From Lachnospiraceae bacterium (GTDB lineage: Bacteria > Bacillota > Clostridia > Lachnospirales > Lachnospiraceae), in NCBI GenBank assembly GCA_017437205.1, contig JAFSBP010000247.1, positions 1-11,652 of the forward strand: 11,652 bases of DNA, read 5' to 3'. Under the pieces are notes generated by a model. The model did no database searches and had not been told where the DNA came from. It was given only the letters and a program-made list of their open reading frames with translations. Positions within the stretch are counted from its first letter, which is position 1; each line of letters opens with the position of its first letter. Shown here piece by piece: positions 5,178 through 11,652 of the stretch. Made by a program: the position numbers and the translations under genes.

Positions 5178-6752
5178 TCAATTTCCCGGCAATGCCTCCA
5201 CTATCTGTCCTCTCAGTTCAATCCGTGGTCCGCCGGTATTCTCCAGATATTCTCTGGTGATGGTGACCTTTCCGATATTGGAATCCTTCGGGATTTCGTA
5301 CATGATATCCAGCATGTACTCCTCAATGATAGCGCGCAATGCTCTCGCACCGGTATGTTTCTCCAATGCCTTTTCCGCGATTAAGCCCAGCGCTTCGTCC
5401 TCAAACTCCAGCTTCACCTCGTCCATCGCTAGGAGCTTCTGATACTGCTTGATGATCGCGTTCTTCGGTTCCTTCAGAATCTGCACCAGCATCTCTTTCG
5501 ACAATGCTTCCAGGGACACCAGCACCGGCAGACGGCCTAAAAACTCAGGGATCATACCAAACTTACGCAGATCTTCCACTGTCGCTTTGGTGAGCAGGTT
5601 CTTCTCATGGTCAAAGCGGCTCCTAAGCTCAGCCTTAAATCCGATGGAAGACTGGGTGGTCAGGCGCTCTTTGACAATCTCCTCCAGATCCGGGAATGCG
5701 CCGCCGCAGATGAACAGAATGTTCGTAGTGTCCACCGTCATCATGGGAACCATGCCGTTCTTACTGTTAGAGCCTACCGGCACCTCTACCTCCGCGCCCT
5801 CCAACATCTTCAACAGCTCTTGCTGAACGGACTCACCGCTGACATCGCGAGTGGTCACCTGCTTTTTCTTTGCGATCTTGTCAATCTCGTCGATGTAAAC
5901 AATGCCGTGCTCCGCCTTCTCCACATCGTTATCCGCTGCCGCGAGAAGTTTTCCTACAACACTCTCAATATCATCGCCGATATAACCCGCCTCAGTCAGC
6001 GAGGTGGCATCTGCAATCGCCAACGGTACATCCAAAAGCTTCGCCAGCGTCTTTACCAGATAAGTCTTACCGCTTCCGGTCGGTCCGATCAGAAGTACAT
6101 TTGACTTCTCAATTTCCACACCGTCCTCAGGGGTAGCACAGACACGCTTATAATGATTATACACCGCAACGGAAAGGGTCTTCTTCGCCTTCTCTTGACC
6201 AATCACATACTCATCCAACATCGCTTTTAAGCGGTGAGGCGCGGGTATCTCGCTGCGGTCAAATTTTTTCGGTTCTTTATTCTCTTTTTTCTTTTTGATT
6301 TTCTGACGTCTGGGCATGCCCATATCGCCCAGACCGAAATCATTCAGATTGATGAAACGCACATTCTGAAAAGGATTTCCGGAAGTTTTTCCCTTCCCCT
6401 TCTCGTCATCCGATGTCTCATCTCCCTGACTCTCCGTGGAATCCGTGAGCTTCGCATTTTTCGGCATCTGCTGAATCGGTATCTCCATTTTCGTAACAAA
6501 TCCGGGAAACCCATCCATCTCAGGCAATCCAAACTGCTCAGCGGTATTGAACATTTTCTGCATACAATCTGTGCAGATATTTAAGTTTCCGGGCATGGTC
6601 AGGATTTTCCCTGCCTTGCTTTCCGGTCGATGACAAATCATACACACCTGTTCGTAGTCATCATCGTCATCTTCCACCGTCACATTCACGTCTTTATCTT
6701 CCACAATGACCTCATTGGTCATCTCGTCAATCTCTCTAAAATCTTCTGACAT
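5178..6752 (-). CDS. clpX: ClpX-like AAA+ protein unfoldase, extended divergent form
   Basis: This 524-residue protein is about 100 residues longer than a standard ClpX. The order is an acidic N-tail (1-35), a ClpX-type zinc finger with cysteines 37, 40, 60 and 63, a long charged linker (about 95-165, ending in a Lys-rich run) and the AAA+ module. Walker A is GPTGSGKT (223-230), the pore loop is GYIG (256-259), Walker B is IVYIDE (284-289), and the arginine-finger region is EFLGRLP (403-409). Sensor 2 is GAR (468-470). The IGF tripeptide (370-372) that docks ClpX on ClpP is kept, so it probably feeds a ClpP protease. The RKH pore motif of classical ClpX is missing; GSNSKNGMVPMM stands in its place. 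No tig or clpP is adjacent. It may be a second ClpX paralogue with its own substrates. The ATG has AGGAGA at good spacing, and the gene has its own promoter and terminator. Confidence 0.9.
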   Translation of the reverse strand: MSEDFREIDEMTNEVIVEDKDVNVTVEDDDDDYEQVCMICHRPESKAGKILTMPGNLNICTDCMQKMFNTAEQFGLPEMDGFPGFVTKMEIPIQQMPKNAKLTDSTESQGDETSDDEKGKGKTSGNPFQNVRFINLNDFGLGDMGMPRRQKIKKKKENKEPKKFDRSEIPAPHRLKAMLDEYVIGQEKAKKTLSVAVYNHYKRVCATPEDGVEIEKSNVLLIGPTGSGKTYLVKTLAKLLDVPLAIADATSLTEAGYIGDDIESVVGKLLAAADNDVEKAEHGIVYIDEIDKIAKKKQVTTRDVSGESVQQELLKMLEGAEVEVPVGSNSKNGMVPMMTVDTTNILFICGGAFPDLEEIVKERLTTQSSIGFKAELRSRFDHEKNLLTKATVEDLRKFGMIPEFLGRLPVLVSLEALSKEMLVQILKEPKNAIIKQYQKLLAMDEVKLEFEDEALGLIAEKALEKHTGARALRAIIEEYMLDIMYEIPKDSNIGKVTITREYLENTGGPRIELRGQIVEALPGN

Positions 6753-6841
6753 ACTTATTCTCCTGTCTTTACGCTGTCATCACCACCCTCCGCAGGCAGC
6801 CCAGACGAGCGGGCAATATTTTTTTGCGAACCGCCAGTAAT

Positions 6842-6870
6842 ATCATACTCTATTTCCGCAAAACAGGCAA
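6842..6870 (-). promoter_or_regulatory. Promoter of the clpX-like gene
   Basis: On the minus strand TTGCCT (6870-6865) is followed after 17 bases by TATGAT (6847-6842). It lies between the glyA terminator and the clpX-like start, leaving a leader of about 85 bases. No CtsR-type direct repeat was seen. Confidence 0.55.
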
Positions 6871-6913
6871 GTAAAGTTTCCATAAACAAAACGTATTCTT
6901 GACAAAGAGTCCC

Positions 6914-6945
6914 AAAAAGGCGACCATGCATTCACGCTGGCCGCC
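6914..6945 (-). terminator. Intrinsic terminator of glyA
   Basis: On the minus strand GGCGGCCA pairs with TGGTCGCC (one G-U pair) around an 11-base loop and is followed by TTTTT. It begins 17 bases after the glyA stop, so glyA and the clpX-like gene are probably separate transcripts. Confidence 0.88.
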
Positions 6946-6961
6946 AATCAAGTCTTATGAA

Positions 6962-8215
6962 TTACTCATACAGAGGGAACTTCTTCGTCAGCTCAGCAAC
7001 CTTTGCTGCGATTTCTTCCTTCTTGCCCTCGAAATCGAAGATACAGTCTGCGATGCAGTCTGCCACAATCTTCATCTCCTCCACGCCGAAACCACGGGTG
7101 GTCACTGCGGGGGTACCTACACGCACACCACTGGTCACAAAAGGACTGCGCTTCTCACCGGGAACAGTGTTCTTGTTTGCAGTAATGTGAACCTCGTCCA
7201 GATTATGCTCCAGCTGCTTTCCGGTCACTTCCTCGTCAGACAGATCAATCAGCATCAGATGGTTGTCCGTGCCGCCGCTGACAATCTTAACGCCGCGCTC
7301 TAAGAGACGTGCTGCAAGTGCCTGTGCATTTTCTACCACACGCTTTGCGTAATCCTTAAATTCAGGCTTCAATGCCTCACCAAAGCATACTGCCTTACCT
7401 GCAATCACATGCTCTAGAGGGCCGCCCTGAGTTCCGGGGAAGATTGCCTTATTGATCTTCTTAATCAGTTCCTCACTGTTGGTCAGGATCAGACCGCCGC
7501 GAGGTCCGCGAAGTGTCTTATGGGTAGTGGTGGTCACGATATCTGCGTAGGGAACAGGATTCATGTGAGCACCGCCTGCTACCAGACCTGCGATGTGTGC
7601 CATATCAACCATCAGCATCGCGCCAACACCGTGTGCAATATTTGCCAGACGCTCAAAGTCAAGTGCACGGCAATATGCGGACGCACCGGCAACCAAGAGC
7701 TTCGGCTGCACTTCCTTCACCTGCTTCTCAAGCGCATCATAGTCAAGGAAACCATTCTCATCAACACCGTATGCAATAAAGTTATAATATTTTCCACTCA
7801 TGTTCGCGGGGCTTCCGTGGGTCAGATGACCGCCCTGGGACAAATCCATGCCCATAACAGTATCGCCCACCTCAAGCACTGCAAAGTAAACCGCCAGGTT
7901 TGCCTGCGCACCGGAGTGAGGCTGCACATTCGCATACTTTGCACCAAACAGCTCACATGCACGGTCAATCGCCAACTGCTCAACCACATCCACATGCTGA
8001 CATCCACCGTAATAACGATGTCCCGGATAGCCTTCCGCATATTTATTTGTCAACACACTGCCCATCGCAGCCATCACTGCGGGGCTTACAATATTTTCTG
8101 AAGCGATCAATTCGATATTGTCACGCTGTCTCTGAAGTTCATTCTGCATTGCCTCTGCAAGCTCGGCATCCTTGGTTCCAAGGAAACCAATACTGTCCAT
8201 CATATCTTGAAACAT
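6962..8215 (-). CDS. glyA: Serine hydroxymethyltransferase
   Basis: GlyA is a cytoplasmic PLP enzyme that interconverts serine and glycine while loading one-carbon units on tetrahydrofolate. From the ATG at 8215 the protein has 417 residues, the normal length. Landmarks are [12 protein letters not shown] (34-45), [15 protein letters not shown] (57-71), the LQ-type PHSGAQAN segment (99-106), VDMAHIAGL (203-211) and the PLP lysine in [14 protein letters not shown] (Lys233). [10 protein letters not shown] (260-269) and the folate-site segment [14 protein letters not shown] (362-375) follow. A longer in-frame start at 8248 exists, but GGAGG lies 5 bases before 8215 and family N-termini begin here. 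The gene has its own promoter (8259-8287) and terminator and is not in an operon. All key residues are intact. Confidence 0.97.
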   Translation of the reverse strand: MFQDMMDSIGFLGTKDAELAEAMQNELQRQRDNIELIASENIVSPAVMAAMGSVLTNKYAEGYPGHRYYGGCQHVDVVEQLAIDRACELFGAKYANVQPHSGAQANLAVYFAVLEVGDTVMGMDLSQGGHLTHGSPANMSGKYYNFIAYGVDENGFLDYDALEKQVKEVQPKLLVAGASAYCRALDFERLANIAHGVGAMLMVDMAHIAGLVAGGAHMNPVPYADIVTTTTHKTLRGPRGGLILTNSEELIKKINKAIFPGTQGGPLEHVIAGKAVCFGEALKPEFKDYAKRVVENAQALAARLLERGVKIVSGGTDNHLMLIDLSDEEVTGKQLEHNLDEVHITANKNTVPGEKRSPFVTSGVRVGTPAVTTRGFGVEEMKIVADCIADCIFDFEGKKEEIAAKVAELTKKFPLYE

Positions 8216-8258
8216 ATTTTCCTCCAATTTATCACATTTTTTAACCAAATTTCCACTT

Positions 8259-8287
8259 ATTATAACAGGAAATTGTTACTTTGCCAA
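8259..8287 (-). promoter_or_regulatory. Promoter of glyA
   Basis: On the minus strand TTGGCA (8287-8282) is followed by a 17-base spacer and a perfect TATAAT (8264-8259). Transcription would start about 35-40 bases upstream of the ATG at 8215, leaving no room for a riboswitch. Confidence 0.8.
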
Positions 8288-8333
8288 TAGGTGATGCAAA
8301 TTTTTTTCCCTAAAACAATTATTTTTTATTATC

Positions 8334-8362
8334 TTGACTTCATTTGTCATAAAAGATAAAAT
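8334..8362 (+). promoter_or_regulatory. Promoter of the rightward membrane-protein gene
   Basis: TTGACT (8334-8339) is followed by a 17-base spacer and TAAAAT (8357-8362). The ATG at 8396 comes about 25 bases past the expected start, with AGGGAG (8383-8388) as ribosome site. The promoter is divergent from that of glyA. Confidence 0.72.
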
Positions 8363-8395
8363 AGAATTAGCATTTTTCTGCAAGGGAGATCATAT

Positions 8396-9976
8396 ATGAA
8401 GACGCAAAAATCCATTAAGCTGCTAACTTATTCTGTTTCGCTGATTTTTATTCTCTCTCTGATCCCTCTGTATGTGATTGGGACATATGCACATCCCAGC
8501 GTCGACGACTATTATTACAGCGCGACCACCGCCCAGATATGGGAAAGTACGCATTCTTTGCCAGCCGTACTTCACACTGCACTCGAAAAAACCATATATA
8601 CATATCAGAACTGGCAGGGGAATTTCTCTGCTGTCTTTTTAATGCACCTGCAGCCGGCTCTTTTTGGCGAACAATACTACTCCCTGACTCCGTTCATTTT
8701 GCTCACAACCTTTGTGCTCTCTTCACTCTTCTTTTACCAGGCAATGCTACATGATGTTTTTCGTGCTCCAATTTTTGTTGCACATATAATCAGTCTTTCA
8801 ATCACTTTTGTCTCTTTGCAATTGACCCACACTCCCAGCGACTCCTTCTATTGGTATAATGGAGGAATCTACTATACATTTTTTCATGGTCTTGCACTTA
8901 TCCTCTTTACCCTGCTCATTAAACTATGGCATACATGCTCACTAAAAAAGTCTATTTTCCTCTTTTTTCTCAGCATACCTCTCGCGTTTTTCATCGGAGG
9001 CGGAAATTTTCCAACTGCGCTTTTAACCGGTCTGCTCATGAGCCTTGCCCTTATGTCAATGATTAGAAAAGCAGCCATAAGAAAACAGTCTGCTGATAGG
9101 CGCACTGCTCTGTTCCTCGCACTCATTGTTATATCTTTCTTTAGCGCTTTCCTTCTTTCACTAACTGCTCCCGGAAATACGATTCGCCAATCATCCGTAG
9201 GTAATCACACCGGATTAGTAAAAACATTTTTGCTCAGCTTCGCTTACGGCGGCTACAGCCTTGCCAATCTCTTTTCAACACCTTGTGTACTTTTGTTTAC
9301 CTTTATTTCCCCTCTGCTCTACATCATTGCAAAGCAATCCGGATTCAAATTTAAACAACCTCTGCTGGTGCTCTTGTTTACTTTCGGCCTATTCTGTTCC
9401 CTCGGAACTCCTGTTTTCTATGCTCAAGGTCTGAAAATGCCGCCTCGCATCACCAATATCATTTATTTCTGCGGCTATATCTGGATTACGTTCAATTTAA
9501 TCTATATTTTGGGCTGGATAAGCCGCCGACTTGAGTATTCCATTTCCGACACTACCCTGTTTTCTGTTGTTCATCTTTTTAAGTCCCAGCGCATGGCACC
9601 TGCCATTCTGTCGATAATCATCACCGCGCTTTTGACAGTTTCTTTTGTAGGACAGATCGAGGTGTCGGAAGACAAACAAAACATTGGCAGTATTGAACTT
9701 ACCAACCTGCCAATGTCCGTATCTGCAATATATTCACTTGTGACAGGCGACGCCGTCCGCTACGACCAGGAGCTTTCCGCCCGCGCTGATTACCTTTCCT
9801 CCACAGAGGAAACCGAAGTCAGCCTTTCGCCTCTTACTGCTTACCCAGAACTGATTTTCCATACAGATATCACAGATGACCCGGAAAACTGGAAGAATCA
9901 ACATCTGGCTATTTTCTATGGAAAGGATGCCGTTTGGATTATTCCTTCACAAAATCCTTACGGAACCCTAAAGTGA
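8396..9976 (+). CDS. Polytopic membrane protein, GT-C glycosyltransferase-like (possibly DUF6056)
   Basis: This 526-residue protein has about ten membrane segments spread from residue 8 to about 420, and a soluble C-terminal part (about 421-526). After the first segment comes PSVDDYYYS (34-42), an acidic pair in the first outside loop where GT-C glycosyltransferases carry their catalytic aspartates. Further distinctive motifs are WQGNFSAVFL (73-82), DSFYWYNGGIYYTFFHG (149-165), GGGNFPTALLTG (201-212) and LTAPGNTIRQ (256-265). This pattern fits uncharacterised GT-C-like families such as DUF6056, which probably move sugars from a lipid carrier to an envelope glycan. The substrate is unknown and no glycan cluster lies beside it. 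It is transcribed from its own promoter. Its last 38 bases overlap the 3' end of the convergent htrA gene. Confidence 0.7.
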   Translation: MKTQKSIKLLTYSVSLIFILSLIPLYVIGTYAHPSVDDYYYSATTAQIWESTHSLPAVLHTALEKTIYTYQNWQGNFSAVFLMHLQPALFGEQYYSLTPFILLTTFVLSSLFFYQAMLHDVFRAPIFVAHIISLSITFVSLQLTHTPSDSFYWYNGGIYYTFFHGLALILFTLLIKLWHTCSLKKSIFLFFLSIPLAFFIGGGNFPTALLTGLLMSLALMSMIRKAAIRKQSADRRTALFLALIVISFFSAFLLSLTAPGNTIRQSSVGNHTGLVKTFLLSFAYGGYSLANLFSTPCVLLFTFISPLLYIIAKQSGFKFKQPLLVLLFTFGLFCSLGTPVFYAQGLKMPPRITNIIYFCGYIWITFNLIYILGWISRRLEYSISDTTLFSVVHLFKSQRMAPAILSIIITALLTVSFVGQIEVSEDKQNIGSIELTNLPMSVSAIYSLVTGDAVRYDQELSARADYLSSTEETEVSLSPLTAYPELIFHTDITDDPENWKNQHLAIFYGKDAVWIIPSQNPYGTLK

Positions 9977-11447
9977 GTTGCACCGCCATCTCCTGATAAC
10001 GTCCGTCCACCAGTCGCTGCACCGTCAGGGTAACTGTAGTCCCGCCCTTATAATATTTCATCAGATTACTCAGGCTCTCCATACTGTCCACGTTTTTTCC
10101 ATCAAAACCGGTAATTATATCTCCATTTCTCAGCTGACTGTTTGCTGCCGGAGTATCCGCTTGAATCTCGTAGACAAACGCACCGGCAGGGATACCGTAC
10201 ATATTATTTGCGGCAACACTCTTCATGCTGATTCCCATGTAGCCCTGTTCCTCTTCACTGACTTTGATCATGGTCTCCTGTTCCATCAATTCATTAATGA
10301 TCTCTCTCACCAAGCTGACCGGAATCGCAAATCCCATACCTTCCACATCAGTATCCGAATACTTTGCTGAATTAATTCCGATGACCTCTCCCTTCATATT
10401 TAGCAGAGCTCCTCCACTGTTTCCGGGATTGATCGCCGCATCTGTCTGGAGTAAAGTCATGGTAACACCGTCGATTGTCACATCACGGTTCACAGCGCTG
10501 ATGTAACCTACGGTCATCGTTTGACCATAACCCAGTGCGTTTCCAATGGCTTCCACCTTCTGTCCAACCTCTACCTCCTCGGTTGCCAGCTTCGCAATGG
10601 AAATGGAAGACTTTGTGGATCGTTCCATGTCTTTTAGCATTACAGCTACCACAGCAAGATCATTCTCCTGCGCAGTTCCTTTAGTGTACGCTTCCACCGT
10701 CTTTCCGTCAACAAAAGTCACCGTAATCTCATCAGCTCCCTCAATCACATGATAGTTGGTCACAATCAGCAGCTCATTGTCATTTTGACCGATGATAATA
10801 CCGCTTCCGCTTCCTTCGACTTCCTGATCAAAGATCTGGAATCCGTAATTATATTCATAAACAGCTTTATTCGTAATCGCCACCACAGAGGGCAATGCTG
10901 CCTTATACACTGCTGATACGTCGCTATCCGACTCAGAAATCGTAGGCTTGAGTGTCGTTCCAGTCTGAATACTGTTGTTTCCCGCATTGTTCGCTGCATC
11001 CTGCGCTTTCTCTGCCGCATCCTTTGCTTCCTCTGCGGCGTTTATTGCCTGCTCAATCTTATCCTGATAACCGGTCAGATGAAGCACACCGATAAATGCA
11101 CCAGCCGTAGCACCTCCGAACAACACACCACTGAGCAGCACTGCTGCCACGCGGCCTGCAAAACCGTTTTTCTTCCTTTTCCCACGATGTTCCGCTCTTT
11201 TCTGTGTGCGCTCTGTCTTTCTGGCTTCTTTGGCTGCACGTTTCAGATCTTTATAAGTTCGCTCAGCATATGCCCCGGTGTAGGTATAATATTCATTCTC
11301 CTGTTGGGGCTGCACTTTCACTTCGTTCTCTGCCTTTTCGTGAATAATTTCTGACTGCCAGCCATACATTCCATCCTGCGCAATAGGCTCACTTGCTTTT
11401 TCCTGATTAGTTTCCATCTCATCCCTCAAGTCTCTATATTCACTCAT
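9939..11447 (-). CDS. htrA: HtrA/DegP-like membrane-anchored serine protease with PDZ domain
   Basis: HtrA-type proteases degrade misfolded exported proteins at the outer face of the membrane. This 502-residue copy has an unusually long charged cytoplasmic tail (1-95, ending in a Lys/Arg-rich patch). One membrane anchor (about 98-125) follows, then an Ala/Glu-rich helical, probably coiled-coil stretch (130-157). The trypsin-like domain has the triad His233 (TNYHVIEG), Asp263 (ENDLAVV) and Ser344 (GNSGGAL). A C-terminal PDZ domain spans about 400-494 (GYMGISM, then GDIITGFDGKNV). The ATG at 11447 is chosen because AGGAGGG lies 8 bases before it; a TTG at 11450 is also in frame. The C-terminus FRKDFVKE extends past the usual PDZ end and overlaps the convergent membrane gene. 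A group II intron lies just upstream. Confidence 0.93.
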   Translation of the reverse strand: MSEYRDLRDEMETNQEKASEPIAQDGMYGWQSEIIHEKAENEVKVQPQQENEYYTYTGAYAERTYKDLKRAAKEARKTERTQKRAEHRGKRKKNGFAGRVAAVLLSGVLFGGATAGAFIGVLHLTGYQDKIEQAINAAEEAKDAAEKAQDAANNAGNNSIQTGTTLKPTISESDSDVSAVYKAALPSVVAITNKAVYEYNYGFQIFDQEVEGSGSGIIIGQNDNELLIVTNYHVIEGADEITVTFVDGKTVEAYTKGTAQENDLAVVAVMLKDMERSTKSSISIAKLATEEVEVGQKVEAIGNALGYGQTMTVGYISAVNRDVTIDGVTMTLLQTDAAINPGNSGGALLNMKGEVIGINSAKYSDTDVEGMGFAIPVSLVREIINELMEQETMIKVSEEEQGYMGISMKSVAANNMYGIPAGAFVYEIQADTPAANSQLRNGDIITGFDGKNVDSMESLSNLMKYYKGGTTVTLTVQRLVDGRYQEMAVQLTLGFRKDFVKE

Positions 11448-11480
11448 CAATTTTTCCCTCCTGCGTTTTGTTGAGTTAAG

Positions 11481-11502
11481 TTTATCAGCCAGTTGTGATA
11501 AA
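11481..11502. promoter_or_regulatory. Inverted repeat in the htrA upstream region
   Basis: TTTATCA (11481-11487) and TGATAAA (11496-11502) form a perfect 7-bp inverted repeat with an 8-base spacer, 34-55 bases upstream of the htrA start. A weak leftward promoter (GTCACA, 18 bases, GATAAA) overlaps it, so it may be an operator or the binding site of a stress regulator. The pairing is seen directly; the function is inference. Confidence 0.45.
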
Positions 11503-11558
11503 AATGTGACGCACTCATGAAGAAAATCTGAATTGCCTAAAGATTTTAAATCTCTTCA

Positions 11559-11652
11559 ATAGGGTAGGAGGCTAACCATTAGTTGATTAGCCGACCTCCC
11601 ACACCACCGCACGTACCGTTCGGTATACGGCGGTTCCTTAGTTTTCACGGAC
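11559..11652 (-). mobile_element. 3' end of a second group II intron (domains V and VI), running off the window
   Basis: On the minus strand the sequence GAACCGCCGTATACCGAACG, continuing through GGTACGTGCGGTGG (11637-11604), is a typical group II domain V. Domain VI follows: GGGAGG and GGCTAA pair with TTAGCC and TCCTACCC, leaving a single unpaired A (11565) as branch point. The branch point lies 7 bases, counting itself, before a TAT end at 11559. Its domain V and VI differ from those of the intron at 1296-3142, so it is another intron type. The rest, including any maturase gene, lies beyond the right edge. It sits about 110 bases upstream of htrA in the same orientation. Confidence 0.85.

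Noticed and set aside
8216..8248. Longer glyA start at 8248
   Set aside because: The 11 extra residues include the ribosome site of the ATG at 8215 and do not fit the family N-terminus.
1..11652. CRISPR array, tRNA, rRNA, toxin-antitoxin or defence cluster
   Set aside because: No regular spaced repeats, cloverleaf or rRNA-like sequence, and no recognisable defence genes, were seen. The Rpn-like gene alone does not make a defence system.

Overview
The window looks like a chromosomal segment of a Clostridia-class Firmicute, most probably a Lachnospiraceae member. The reasons are AGGAGG-type ribosome sites, Firmicute-style promoters, an Rpn-type nuclease/transposase protein of a kind common in that family, a DUF6512-like membrane protein, an HtrA with a long charged cytoplasmic tail, and bacterial group II introns. 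This assignment rests on recognition, not on a database search.

Layout: bases 1-200 hold two strong hairpins downstream of a leftward gene pair (201-1120). The pair looks like one gene split by a frameshift. Its C-terminal half resembles the end of a serine recombinase, including the DNA-binding tail, but no catalytic N-terminus is seen. Bases 1296-3142 are a group II intron on the minus strand. It carries a reverse transcriptase/maturase without an endonuclease domain, and its original start codon is followed by an in-frame amber codon. The intron sits antisense just upstream of a small rightward membrane protein gene (3188-3721) that ends in a strong hairpin shared with a convergent neighbour. 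That neighbour (3793-4818, minus) is an Rpn-family gene interrupted by one in-frame TGA. It has a clear promoter and two tandem palindromes in its leader.

Bases 5178-8215 carry two leftward housekeeping-type genes, each with its own promoter and terminator: a long, divergent ClpX-like AAA+ unfoldase and glyA (serine hydroxymethyltransferase). A rightward promoter divergent from glyA drives a 526-residue polytopic membrane protein that resembles a GT-C glycosyltransferase. Its 3' end overlaps by 38 bases the end of a convergent htrA/degP-like membrane-anchored serine protease (9939-11447). The right edge (11559-11652) is the 3' end, domains V and VI, of a second and different group II intron that lies upstream of htrA on the same strand.

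Functionally the window mixes protein quality control (ClpX-like unfoldase, HtrA protease), one-carbon metabolism (GlyA) and probable envelope glycan work (the GT-C-like protein) with mobile-element traffic. Three of the mobile or accessory genes carry single lesions (a frameshift, a TAG and a TGA), while the core genes are intact. I see no CRISPR array, tRNA, rRNA or convincing new defence system.
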